From NCBI RefSeq assembly GCF_003628305.1, contig NZ_RBZM01000008.1, positions 62,001-126,000 on the forward strand: 64,000 bases of DNA, read 5' to 3'. This document shows positions 1 to 8,324 of this stretch, piece after piece. Positions within the stretch are counted from its first letter, which is position 1. Each line of letters begins with the position of its first letter. The notes under the pieces were generated by a model that was not told the origin of the DNA, did not search any database, and saw only the letters and a program-made list of their open reading frames with translations. A program made the translations under genes and the position numbers. The DNA comes from Cohnella endophytica (GTDB lineage: Bacteria; Bacillota; Bacilli; Paenibacillales; Paenibacillaceae).

Positions 1-1
1 A

Positions 2-265
2 AGAAAGCTTATAGATTGGCGATATAGCATTGAAAAGCGTTTTGTATTTAATCCTCATAAGGGTATCCCTCAAGCCGACATTGTAAGTCTTGATCGTGAT
101 ATTCTTTCTCAGAAAAAGAGGCTCGAACAAGAAATACAATTAGGGGCGAATCAGTTGATGCAAAAAGCCAACCAAATTAAAGTTAGACGTAACACCTTAT
201 GGCCAGAGCTTGAGCTTGCGGCTAAGGAGTTAGCTCAAGCTAATACTGATTATAATGCTTTATAG
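2..265 (+). CDS. C-terminal fragment of an unknown protein, cut by window start
   Basis: An open frame enters from the left edge and ends at TAG 263-265, giving about 87 residues. The segment is rich in Lys, Glu, Gln and Leu in the middle (around RLEQEIQLGANQL and later ELELAAKELAQ), which suggests a helical, possibly coiled-coil C-terminus. No catalytic motif is visible and I do not recognise the family. It lies inside the segment that ends at the ssrA 3' duplicate, so it is probably cargo or a mobility gene of an integrated element. The reading frame is clear; the function is unknown. Confidence 0.5.
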   Translation, partial: RKLIDWRYSIEKRFVFNPHKGIPQADIVSLDRDILSQKKRLEQEIQLGANQLMQKANQIKVRRNTLWPELELAAKELAQANTDYNAL

Positions 266-496
266 AGAATTTCAAACAGGTTACGGATGAATACTGGGAA
301 TTATAGCTATACAATTTCGGAGATTTGCTACGGAGGGCAAGCATGTTATTTATCTTAAGGCGTTTCAAATAGTCAAACTTATAGAATTAAGGCGAGCCAA
401 TGATTGGGGTGGTTAATATTGTGTAAACAACACTCATAGCGAGCTAATAATCAATGAAACTTGATTCGGTGTTAACTATAGAAGTAGGAGGGAAAT

Positions 497-682
497 ATGG
501 ATAAGAAGAGACATGTTAATTATATAGTTGGAACAAGTTGTTCCGTACCTTGGTGCCAACATGAAGCAGAATTCGAAACATATCTTTATGACTACTATGA
601 CTTTGCTAGTCCCCTTGAGCATCGACTTTCATTGAGGGACTACAACGATTTGAAAACTTGGTTGGAGGAATACAGAGTGTGA
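497..682 (+). CDS. Small hypothetical protein (61 aa)
   Basis: ATG 497 is preceded by a good ribosome site (GTAGGAGGG, about 7 nt upstream), which supports translation. The product is 61 residues, acidic and rich in Tyr, with two Cys in the N-terminal third (around GTSCSVPWC) and no signal peptide or membrane segment. I do not recognise it. It is the last gene before the ssrA 3' duplicate and so is likely carried by the integrated element. A short metal- or redox-linked Cys pair is possible but not shown. Confidence 0.5.
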   Translation: MDKKRHVNYIVGTSCSVPWCQHEAEFETYLYDYYDFASPLEHRLSLRDYNDLKTWLEEYRV

Positions 683-691
683 CAGGGGGGT

Positions 692-781
692 CTCTAGAGT
701 GACATCAATTTGTCACTACACCCGTAGAAGCACATGTGACGTTGTCATCGGACAGGGGTTCGACTCCCCTCGTCTCCACCA
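692..781 (+). other. ssrA: 3' end of tmRNA gene (ssrA) as attachment-site duplicate
   Basis: This stretch has the tmRNA 3' half in order: a hairpin (GTGACA..TGTCAC, 700-717), an ACTAC-CCGTAGA pseudoknot-like segment, the 3' strand of helix 2 (ATCGGACA), a T-arm AGGGG-TTCGACT-CCCCT, and the acceptor strand CGTCTCC-ACCA ending at 781. The 5' half of tmRNA (the GGGGACGTT start) and a tag-peptide frame are not found in bases 1-691. It is therefore a partial copy. The 3' end of ssrA is a well-known integration target for islands and phages, so this is best read as the distal attachment site of an element lying to the left. Confidence 0.8.
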
Positions 782-864
782 TACTAAAAGCGAACATGCA
801 TGATTTTGTCTTAAGACAGGGATGTGTTTTTGTTTTATCAAATTTAAGCCCTGAGGGTGTGTTT

Positions 865-927
865 ATGGATATGGCTGCTATTGGTAGTCGGATCAAATCA
901 ATAAGAGCTTACAATAAAAACGAATAA
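865..927 (+). pseudogene. Truncated XRE-type regulator N-terminus (20 codons)
   Basis: A 20-codon frame begins at ATG 865, after a GAGGGTG ribosome site, and stops at 925-927. Its sequence (IGSRIKSIRAYNKNE) matches the first helix of many XRE/Cro-type HTH proteins, which start I-G-x-R-I-K-x-I-R. The rest of the domain is missing. It sits 84 nt after the ssrA duplicate, a common place for element regulators. It could be decay, or chance similarity of a short frame. Confidence 0.3.
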
Positions 928-1049
928 GCCCCACATATATTACGCCGTATGCTTTTATAATTGAAAGAACGCATCCATCCGCCGGTATTGAACGTGATGG
1001 GACAGCTGATCGGATTTCGATCCAATAACATCTAGGGGCGTGAAGATTC

Positions 1050-1628
1050 GTGGAAAAGGTTAGAATCCTTCGATTTTCAAATGATGGCTTTAAGACGTAT
1101 GACTATACTTCTTCGCACTACAATATCTATCTTGATCAGTACCAAAGGGATGTAAAGTATTTTGAAGAAGCGAACTTCATTGGATTAAAATGTTGCTATG
1201 CGTTTTATTACGTCTTTGATGAACAAGACGTACAGCCTGGTTCGAAACTATCATTACGTAATGGTAATCAGGTGAATACAGCCTATCTGCCGCTTGATCA
1301 TGTCGTATACGTCCGGAATATGCGTCCGGACGGTACACGTATTGTTCGAGGCTACAAGAAGGTACTGAACCCGACCGATAATAACTTACATGAATTCGAA
1401 GATGATTCCATTTATGACTATCTTAAATGGGTACGCATGAGCCTGAGACTTGCGCTTCAGCGCTCCAGGGAATACATGACGTTAACCGGTAAAACGACGG
1501 TTCCGGAAATATTAAGCGAAATGCTCCTAACCCAAATTGATGTTGATCGTTTGGAACAGGTTGTACATTATCCGTTCAGTCCCCTCTTTTCTCGAAAGAA
1601 GTGGTGGAATACTCCGGCAACAATATGA
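1050..1628 (+). CDS. Hypothetical protein (192 aa)
   Basis: The frame starts at GTG 1050, with AGGGGCG about 10 nt upstream, and runs 192 residues. It is soluble in character, with no signal peptide or transmembrane segment. It is rich in Tyr, Asp and Arg, with an aromatic, beta-rich N-terminal half and a helical C-terminal half (around YLKWVRMSLRLALQRSREY). No catalytic signature was recognised. It lies 49 nt before the next unknown gene on the same strand and is probably co-transcribed with it. The two may form a two-gene cargo unit beside the ssrA attachment site. Confidence 0.6.
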   Translation: MEKVRILRFSNDGFKTYDYTSSHYNIYLDQYQRDVKYFEEANFIGLKCCYAFYYVFDEQDVQPGSKLSLRNGNQVNTAYLPLDHVVYVRNMRPDGTRIVRGYKKVLNPTDNNLHEFEDDSIYDYLKWVRMSLRLALQRSREYMTLTGKTTVPEILSEMLLTQIDVDRLEQVVHYPFSPLFSRKKWWNTPATI

Positions 1629-1677
1629 ATATAACATGAAACTACTATTTCGAAATTTACTTAAGGGAGTGTGTTGA

Positions 1678-2289
1678 ATGAGCGAGCAGGTTGTTTATCG
1701 TGCGGTTGATATTAGTTTACATTCTAAGGTCACATTTTCCAGTGGCCTTACCGGACAGGCATTTACTTTTGGTGATGACGGTTTAATTGTTATAGGTAGA
1801 GCCGTTAATGCGCCAGGAAGCATTGTATGTGCTATCGGATGGAATGGCGTTCAGAAGATCTTCGACATTAAGTGTGAAGGCCCGATTCTGGCAGAATACC
1901 TTGATCAATTTTCGGGATTTCCATCGGATGTAAGAACATACATTCAACTCGCCATAAATTCGGAGCATAGTCCGAGTTATGACTTTTTCAAAACGTTCAG
2001 TGAAGTCTTGAAAGGGCGTGTAAAAAGGTTCGACAAAATGCAGACTTTTGCATCCTGTACCCATGCTGAAGTTGTAATTCAGGCGAATCGACTAATCTTT
2101 GGTGCTGTAACCGGCCCATCTTCAGGTCAAAGCGAAGGAACTGTCGTCGCTGCGGAAGAAAAGGGAAATGTATTCCTGACACTTTGGTCTACATGGTCAG
2201 TAAAAAAGGAGATCGGAACTCAACTCGGAGAGAGGCTTTCACCTGAAACAACGAAATTAGTCGATGAATTTATTATGAATCTATTTTAG
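1678..2289 (+). CDS. Hypothetical protein (203 aa)
   Basis: ATG 1678 follows AAGGGAGTG at a suitable distance. The 203-residue product has no signal peptide or membrane segment. The N-terminal half looks beta-rich (VTFSSGLTGQAFTFGDDG), followed by a helical stretch and another beta-rich part. I cannot assign a family. It follows the 1050-1628 gene closely and probably belongs to the same transcript. Base composition is AT-rich like its neighbours, in keeping with an accessory segment. Confidence 0.6.
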   Translation: MSEQVVYRAVDISLHSKVTFSSGLTGQAFTFGDDGLIVIGRAVNAPGSIVCAIGWNGVQKIFDIKCEGPILAEYLDQFSGFPSDVRTYIQLAINSEHSPSYDFFKTFSEVLKGRVKRFDKMQTFASCTHAEVVIQANRLIFGAVTGPSSGQSEGTVVAAEEKGNVFLTLWSTWSVKKEIGTQLGERLSPETTKLVDEFIMNLF

Positions 2290-2669
2290 TTGGGATGGAG
2301 TAGCTGAAATTGCTTGTCGACGGCTTTAACGATTAGAACGCTTCATTCTTCTTGGTGGAAGGGGCAGAAGGGTTCTTTTCTTTGTGTTCCTGTTCATCCT
2401 TATTACTGCTGCATTCGTTTTAGTCTAAGTTGCACATTATTTACTGGAAAATGATTCCATCCCTTGGTGTTAACTTCGCGATACATTCGTCCGGAAATGT
2501 AATAAGAGCGTGATTACGTAAGCAAATTAAAGTACAAAGTGTCTTTTGTTTAGGAATTCGAGGAAATTGGGCCTATAGGTATAGAATTCGAGGAATTATG
2601 AAGAATGCTACAACTTTAGTTTCACAATATGTTGAAATATAATTATGCTATACAGGTCGTCCGGATCCG
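2290..2669. other. Gene-free stretch with a 30-bp-period repeat
   Basis: No convincing gene is seen. A direct repeat GAATTCGAGGAA occurs at 2554 and again at 2584. The second copy places GAGG just before an ATG with a 14-codon frame (2598-2642), which is too short to call. A possible -10 for the toxin gene lies in the AT-rich 2640-2652 segment. Confidence 0.3.
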
Positions 2670-2690
2670 CCTTCCTAACTCTTTGGAAGG
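2670..2690 (+). promoter_or_regulatory. Hairpin that can hide the toxin ribosome site
   Basis: CCTTCC (2670-2675) pairs with GGAAGG (2685-2690) across a 9-nt loop. The 3' arm overlaps the Shine-Dalgarno sequence of the downstream 34-codon toxin gene. Sequestered ribosome sites are a known feature of type I toxin mRNAs. Confidence 0.5.
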
Positions 2691-2700
2691 GGGGATGCGG

Positions 2701-2805
2701 ATGGACGCGGACATTGTAATCGCAATCGGCAATTTAACGATAAACTTCGGTTTACTGCTCGTTAGTTGTGTTGCCCTTGTCGTAACCATGACCAAGAAAA
2801 AGTAA
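2701..2805 (+). CDS. Holin-like type I toxin peptide (34 aa)
   Basis: The 34-residue product has a short acidic N-terminus, one hydrophobic membrane helix (INFGLLLVSCVALVVTM) and a Lys-rich end (TKKK). This is the layout of the putative holin-like toxins of Bacillota type I toxin-antitoxin loci (TxpA/BsrG-like and Hol_Tox families). ATG 2701 is preferred because the AGGGGG site ends 6 nt before it; ATG 2695 in the same frame is too close. The stop codon lies in the left arm of a 10-bp inverted repeat, and a T-tailed hairpin follows. The antitoxin should be an antisense RNA on the minus strand across the 3' part; I could not fix its promoter. Confidence 0.7.
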   Translation: MDADIVIAIGNLTINFGLLLVSCVALVVTMTKKK

Positions 2806-2848
2806 ATGACCTCTCGGTAGCCAGGCAGCTCCGCGGAAAGGTCATTTA
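2803..2848 (+). repeat. 10-bp inverted repeat at the toxin stop codon
   Basis: TAAATGACCT (2803-2812) and AGGTCATTTA (2839-2848) are perfect inverted arms, and the left arm contains the toxin stop. In related holin-like toxin loci the same position carries a hairpin in the region where toxin and antitoxin RNAs overlap. It could serve as a kissing-loop or processing structure. Confidence 0.6.
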
Positions 2849-2904
2849 CCGGTGGTTATTCGCTTTGCCGCAGGGAGGCCCCGGACAAAACTTGTATTCA
2901 AGAA

Positions 2905-2934
2905 AGGGAAGTGTATCGAGCACTTCTCTTTTTT
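2905..2934 (+). terminator. Terminator after toxin locus
   Basis: GAAGTG and CACTTC form a stem around a 7-nt loop (2909-2926), followed by CTTTTTT. This is a typical intrinsic terminator for the toxin transcript. Confidence 0.65.
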
Positions 2935-4838
2935 GATTTATGGGAAATTATGGATTTCTCATTTTACTAAGTTTTGCAGTATAATTTGTGCTTATTTAAA
3001 TGATTTAGTAAGCAGAAATTGTTGAGTTTTTAATAGTAATTTAACGAAAAAGTGTCAAGAATCTTCTGCATTTCATCATATAAAAACGACTAAGATGTAA
3101 GGGTGTTTAAGGACTAATAATTATTCCGAAATTGCTCTAGAATTGTTCCGAAATTGTTCTGGAATATTATGTTGCGTATCATCGAGTAACGTTACATGTT
3201 TATTGTAATGTTGTTCAGTCAGACTGACAATATTTTTATCGCATTTTTATCGTCTAAAATCGTACAAAATTGATTAATATCCTATTTCGATTACTATCTC
3301 CCTCTTTTTTATGCTGTTTTACGCTGTTTTCGATCGTTTTTCTTCGTCTCTTTTCATATGCGTGATTGTCTATTCAATAATGCCATGTAAAACAGGATGT
3401 CGCATTGCTCCACTTGCATAATGTCCAAGGTGTTTAATTATCACGCAATCTTCATTCTAGAACGGCATCCAATTGCATGTATTTCCGATCGATCGTGCTT
3501 AAAATCGAATAACTTTGGCTTAAATTTTGATGAGATATATTTTACGATTTCTGGTTCTCTATTTGGTTGTTCTATGCACAGTAGAAAAGGACTCGTTTGA
3601 GAAGATAATATTCGAACGGATGTATACGTATAGTGTTTGACCTTAATCTAATTTTTCGATTCGTTTATTTTCTATATAGATTGAATTCGCTAACTTCGAT
3701 ACCGTACCTTCGTGGCCTAGTCTTTTCATTGCTTCATTGAGTCTATCGCCGTCTGAATGGGTGGAGCAGATCCCGAAAGGTTCCGGAAGTTGGATTTCAT
3801 TTAGAATTCGAAGTCATTCTTCCAGTGGACTGTTTTGTCAGCAGTTTTCCATTCAGGTAGAGGATGTCAAAAGCGATAAATTGAGCAGTAATTTCTTGTC
3901 ACCTTTCTCCTTTAGTCATTAATTTCTTCATTATTAATTCGAAGTCACATTGTCCATTAATTAATGATACTGCCTCGCCGTTTAAGATTATGACTTGAAC
4001 AGGAAGATCGATTCTGAATTCAGGAAAATGGAATTCGTTCATATGACGAGTAAATGTTTTTACGCCTTTTACTTTACTATATGACAAAGTTGTCATTATA
4101 CCATCGAGTCAAACTGGTGTAAAAATTTTCCATAATGAGGTTTGTCACTCTTTTCTAATAGCATGGGCAAAAATGGATTGTGTAATTCAATCATAGTGAG
4201 GTCATCTTCTTAATCGTAGCACTTCAAGGATTTCGGGCATACAAGCAGTTTATGGCATTCGCCACGAAACCCCACTACCCGTTAAAGCCCGAGCGACCAA
4301 ACAAACGGTAGCGTGTTTCTTTTTTCTCAACTAACGGACAGATTTCCTTAGTAAATGGAAGCCAAATATTGAAACGGGTCTAAGCCCTTTCATTCCTTCG
4401 TTACATCTAACTAAGGGGGTAGGTCGGTTTTTCTAACGGAACGGGTCGAGCCCGTTTGCGTAACGTCTCCCGAAACTCCGTACTTCTAATCTATCCTGCG
4501 AATGCATGAGCTGGTGAGATGATGCTGTTTATGCTGCTTGTGAAAATGCTTTAACTGCGATGCAATCCTAACTACACTTCGCCAGACCTACGAGCATTCG
4601 TGCCACTTTACCGCATAGCTTCATAATGGACTTTTCTTCAGCCTTTTCGCGTCCACTTTAAAATGATGAAGAGCCCTCATCTCGGGATTAGTCATTACCA
4701 TACACATCGTCATGAGATAAAGGGTTGTGGATATTCGCATCTTAGAATTTATTCGAGCGAAAATAGTTCTACTAATATAAAATAATAATCAGATTTGCTT
4801 TTAGTTATCTGCCTATCTCAGACGGTCCAAGAGGAGTC
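2935..4838. other. Gene-poor AT-rich region with repeats and a decayed segment
   Basis: No gene with a ribosome site was found in 1.9 kb. Structures seen: a 22-bp-period direct repeat (CCGAAATTG.TCT.GAAT at 3127 and 3149); a perfect 13-nt palindrome TCAGTCAGACTGA (3215-3227), operator-like but with no adjacent gene; and a structured segment at 4260-4520 with two hairpins (a 15-nt ACGGGTCGAGCCCGT palindrome near 4441, and GAAACGGGTC..GGCCC-type pairing near 4371-4391) and two TAACGGA motifs (4333, 4434). On the minus strand, 4200-4690 reads as a protein-like frame broken by several stops. This may be a decayed gene or a dispersed intergenic repeat. Confidence 0.35.
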
Positions 4839-7742
4839 ATGAGTATGATCTCAGACAGAAGAGCAATGGATTTGAGCTCAAAGGATACGTCATATGAAGT
4901 GTGGGGAGACGAATACAGGAAGTATTCGCCACAATTGCTGATTAACAACCCCGCGACCAAAGAAACCGTTCTTTCGACGGTTACGGAAGAATTGCTGCAT
5001 TGTCAGACCTTTATGTTTATCGTTGCTTTTGTCACGGAAAGCGGACTGGCGACTTTGAAATCCTATCTGTTGGATCTTAAAAGGAAAGGGATCGGGGGCA
5101 GACTCCTTACGTCTACGTATCTCAACTTTAATAATCCGAAAGTGTTCAAAGAACTGTTGAAGATTGAAAACCTGGAAGTTCGACTCACCGATCTCGAAGG
5201 TTTTCATTCCAAAGGATACATATTTAGGGATGATGGCAAGCAGGTCTTGATCGTAGGCAGTGCGAATCTCACAGCCCAGGCGTTAAAAGTGAACTACGAA
5301 TGGAACGTAAAGCTAACCGTCAATAACGACGCGGACATCATTCACCAAGTCAACAATCAATTCAATGAAGTATGGGAAGCGGCGCAGCCCTTATCCAATG
5401 TATGGATAGCCAATTATGAGATCCATTACATCAAACATAACGCTCAGAAGATCATTGATGAAGAATGGGCTAAGATCGTCACCGAAAATACGATAAAAGG
5501 AATTGCCGCGCCTAAAATCGTACCGAACAAAATGCAACAGCTCGCGCTTCGGCAAATTGAAGAGATGCGACTATTAGGCAGCCGTCGTTCACTAATCATT
5601 TCGGCTACCGGGACGGGCAAGACGTTCCTTTCCGCATTCGACGTGCAAAAGTGCAACCCAAGAAGAATGTTGTTCATCGTCCACCGCGAACAGATTTTAT
5701 CGAAGGCGAAAGATGATTATTATCAAATTCTCGGTGGCAATCCGGACGATTTCGGAATATACTCTGGCACGCAGAAACATTCAAATGCCAGATATCTTTT
5801 CGCGACGATTCAATCGATTTCCAGAGTCGACGTATTAAACGAGTTTGGAAAAGAGGACTTCGACTACATTCTGATCGACGAAGTACATAAGGCCGGAGCT
5901 CAATCGTATAGACGAGTCATAGACTATTTTAAACCTAAATTTCTGATGGGAATGACGGCAACGCCTGAAAGAACGGATGATTTTAATATTTATGAATTGT
6001 TTGATCACAACGTGGCATTCGAAATTCGATTACAGCAAGCGCTGGAAGAAGACATGCTCTGCCCTTTTCACTATTTCGGCGTGACTGATCTTGAATTAGA
6101 CGGGCAAGTCATCGATGATTTTACGTTAATCGACCAGTTAGTAACGGATGAACGTGTCCAACACCTTATCGAGAAAATCGAGTATTATGGTTTTTCCGGA
6201 GAACGGGTCAGAGGACTGATTTTTTGTAGTAGGAAAGAAGAGGCTAGACAGCTCTCCTACATGCTCAATCAATGCGGATACAATACGGTAGCTCTGACCG
6301 GAGATGACTCAATCGAAGAGCGCGAGAAGCAAACGTCTGCGCTTGAGCAAGGATTATTGGATTACATCCTGACAGTAGATATCTTTAATGAAGGGATCGA
6401 TATTCCTAGCGTAAATCAAGTTGTCATGCTTAGGCAGACGCAATCGAGCATCATTTTCATTCAACAGCTTGGACGAGGACTTCGTAAACACGATACGAAA
6501 GAGTATGTGACCATTATCGACTTTATCGGGAACTACAAGAATAACTATTTGATTCCGATCGCATTATCCGGAGATCGTTCGTTAAACAAGGACTCGATCC
6601 GAAGGAAGATGAAGGACACGAGTTATATTTCCGGAGTATCTTCTATTAATTTCGAGGAAGTCGCGAAAGAGCGGATATTCAAAGCCATTAATGCTGTCAA
6701 TTTAACGGAATTTAAAAAGTTGAAAGATGCTTATAAGGAGCTTAAAAACAGGCTGGGAAGAATTCCGAAATTGATCGACTTCATTCAACAAGGCTCACTC
6801 GACCCGGTCGTTATCGTGAATGAGTGTAAAACTTTATATCACTTCTTGTTAAGAATGAAGGAAGAGGTTAAGCCGCTTTCTATTGCCGAAGAAAGAGTGC
6901 TCATTATGCTCTCGGAAGAATTGATGCCGGGAAAAAGAAGACACGAGATCATTCTCCTCGAATTGTTGTTATCGAATGGGGAAGTAACCCACGAGCAATA
7001 TATCGAGGAGTTGGAACGATGTGGTTGTCGGACAGAAGAGGAGGCCTTAATCTCGGTTAAGAGGGTCATGGACTTATCCTTCTTTACGCAACCAACGCAA
7101 GAGAAGTATGGTAATCGACCGATTTGCGAGCTAGGGGCGGATCATGTGTACCGCTGGAGCGAGTTTATGTATAACCTTATTTCCAAACAGGCAGAGTTTA
7201 CGGAAATGCTTAGGGATATCGTGGATACAGCCAAGGAAAAAGCCAAGGATTATTTACCGCATGAATTATTAAGCGTATTTAGAAAGTACAGCAGAAAAGA
7301 CGTCTGTCGATTGTTGAACTGGGTGAATGATGAAAGTTCTACGGTGTACGGTTATAAAACCAAACATCAAACTTGTCCTATTTTTATCACGTACCACAAG
7401 CATGACGAAGTTGAATCTAGCATTAATTATGGTGACGAGTTGTTGTCCCCTAAGATACTCAAATGGTTTACTAGAAGCAATCGCACATTGCAGTCTGAGG
7501 AAGTTAAAAAAATTATCGAAGCGCGTAATAATAATATTGACGTACACATCTTCATAAAGAAGGATGATGATGAAGGTAGCGACTTTTACTATTTGGGCAA
7601 AGCATTGCCGGACACAGATACGGTAAGTCAAACGGTTATGAGTGGCAAGGAAGATAAAGAAATCCCCGTCGTCACGATGCACATGGTTCTTGATCATGCC
7701 GTCGAGCCCAAGCTTTATCGGTACTTGGTCACTGATTTGTAG
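4839..7742 (+). CDS. PLD-domain SF2 helicase with C-terminal DUF3427
   Basis: The 967-residue cytoplasmic protein has three parts. An N-terminal phospholipase D-like nuclease domain has H-S-K at residue 123 followed by GSANLT. A superfamily II helicase core has Walker A GTGTGKT near 255-261, an IDEVHKAG box near 346, GMTATPERTD, and a second lobe ending in QQLGRGLR. The C-terminal segment, including KKDDDEGSDFYYLG, is typical of DUF3427. Helicases with a fused PLD domain cut or remodel DNA, and related ones occur in restriction or phage-defence islands. ATG 4839 follows AAGAGGAGTC. The convergent Nudix gene and the XRE gene beyond it form a plausible accessory unit. Only one H-K-type PLD motif is obvious, so nuclease activity may need dimerisation. 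The domain call is firm; the defence role is inferred. Confidence 0.85.
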   Translation: MSMISDRRAMDLSSKDTSYEVWGDEYRKYSPQLLINNPATKETVLSTVTEELLHCQTFMFIVAFVTESGLATLKSYLLDLKRKGIGGRLLTSTYLNFNNPKVFKELLKIENLEVRLTDLEGFHSKGYIFRDDGKQVLIVGSANLTAQALKVNYEWNVKLTVNNDADIIHQVNNQFNEVWEAAQPLSNVWIANYEIHYIKHNAQKIIDEEWAKIVTENTIKGIAAPKIVPNKMQQLALRQIEEMRLLGSRRSLIISATGTGKTFLSAFDVQKCNPRRMLFIVHREQILSKAKDDYYQILGGNPDDFGIYSGTQKHSNARYLFATIQSISRVDVLNEFGKEDFDYILIDEVHKAGAQSYRRVIDYFKPKFLMGMTATPERTDDFNIYELFDHNVAFEIRLQQALEEDMLCPFHYFGVTDLELDGQVIDDFTLIDQLVTDERVQHLIEKIEYYGFSGERVRGLIFCSRKEEARQLSYMLNQCGYNTVALTGDDSIEEREKQTSALEQGLLDYILTVDIFNEGIDIPSVNQVVMLRQTQSSIIFIQQLGRGLRKHDTKEYVTIIDFIGNYKNNYLIPIALSGDRSLNKDSIRRKMKDTSYISGVSSINFEEVAKERIFKAINAVNLTEFKKLKDAYKELKNRLGRIPKLIDFIQQGSLDPVVIVNECKTLYHFLLRMKEEVKPLSIAEERVLIMLSEELMPGKRRHEIILLELLLSNGEVTHEQYIEELERCGCRTEEEALISVKRVMDLSFFTQPTQEKYGNRPICELGADHVYRWSEFMYNLISKQAEFTEMLRDIVDTAKEKAKDYLPHELLSVFRKYSRKDVCRLLNWVNDESSTVYGYKTKHQTCPIFITYHKHDEVESSINYGDELLSPKILKWFTRSNRTLQSEEVKKIIEARNNNIDVHIFIKKDDDEGSDFYYLGKALPDTDTVSQTVMSGKEDKEIPVVTMHMVLDHAVEPKLYRYLVTDL

Positions 7743-7745
7743 AAT

Positions 7746-7783
7746 AAAAAGTCCCCCGGAAAATGTTTCCGAGGGGACTTTTT
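7746..7783. terminator. Bidirectional terminator between helicase and Nudix genes
   Basis: AAAAAGTCCCC and GGGGACTTTTT form a strong stem with an inner CGG/CCG pairing. T-runs occur on both strands, so it serves both convergent genes. The right arm overlaps the Nudix stop codon. Confidence 0.85.
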
Positions 7784-8180
7784 ACTTAAGGCTTTGCTTC
7801 TCGAGTTCATTAATCGTGGGCAAATCGGCTGGTGCCCAATCTAATGAACGCAATTTCTCTAATGGAAGCCATTCCAGACGCTCATGCTCAGTTGGTACGG
7901 GAATGCCTTCGATGATTTTAGATTTATAAGTCATTAAACGGACAATGACATTCGGATATTCGTGAGTCGTATCCGCGATAAAGTCATGCACTTCGATCTT
8001 GCAACCAAGTTCTTCTTGAATTTCTCGCACTAGTGTTTCTTCAGGAGACTCTCCGGGTTCGATTTTTCCACCTGGAAACTCCCATAAACCGCCTAGGGAC
8101 ATATTCATAGCACGTAACGCGCATAAAATCTCATTATTCTCGTTATAAATTACGGCCCCAACGACATCGACTTTTTTCAT
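7782..8180 (-). CDS. Nudix (deoxy)nucleoside triphosphate pyrophosphohydrolase, MutT-like
   Basis: The 132-residue protein carries a complete Nudix box, starting GGKIEPGESPEET and ending in REIQEELG, near residues 37-59. The box matches G-x5-E-x7-R-E-x2-E-E-x-G, whose Glu residues bind the metal ion. The sequence MKKVDVVGAVI at the start and the LWEFPGG entry to the box are typical of MutT-type enzymes that hydrolyse NTPs or dNTPs, including oxidised ones. The start at 8180 follows a GGAGCG site on the minus strand. It converges on the helicase gene and shares its terminator. A remnant of a second Nudix gene lies just upstream on the other strand. The real substrate cannot be told from sequence. 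Confidence 0.85.
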   Translation of the reverse strand: MKKVDVVGAVIYNENNEILCALRAMNMSLGGLWEFPGGKIEPGESPEETLVREIQEELGCKIEVHDFIADTTHEYPNVIVRLMTYKSKIIEGIPVPTEHERLEWLPLEKLRSLDWAPADLPTINELEKQSLK

Positions 8181-8247
8181 GGTTTCGCTCCTAAGTTTTC
8201 GATATATGAATTATAGCGTAATTAGCGGTCAGATAGTGGGGAAGTCC

Positions 8248-8307
8248 CAATATGGATTGTGGAAGTTTCCCCAGCCCGGCGAGTCACCGGAGGCGTGCTT
8301 GGTTCGG
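8248..8307 (+). pseudogene. Remnant of a second Nudix gene
   Basis: Twenty codons on the plus strand read as a Nudix core: QYGLWKFP, then QPGESPEACLVR. The expected GGKIE part between FP and PGES is almost entirely lost, and the next Glu-rich half is missing. No start codon or ribosome site belongs to it. It lies between the intact Nudix gene and the XRE gene, in opposite orientation to both, so it is not a simple tandem copy. It is a decayed gene fragment. Confidence 0.5.
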
Positions 8308-8324
8308 AGTCATAATCCAGCAAT

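Noticed and set aside
427..781. Complete tmRNA gene
   Set aside because: No GGGGACGTT-type 5' end and no tag-peptide frame were found; only the 3' part is present.
3397..4096. Three short frames (3397-3600 +, 3737-3922 +, 3899-4096 -)
   Set aside because: No ribosome sites and no recognisable protein pattern. The minus-strand one looks somewhat protein-like, but its start lies inside a TATAAT-like sequence.
4839..7742. Naming the helicase a Mokosh-type defence protein
   Set aside because: Mokosh fusions have a different domain order and no DUF3427. Only the domain content is supported here.
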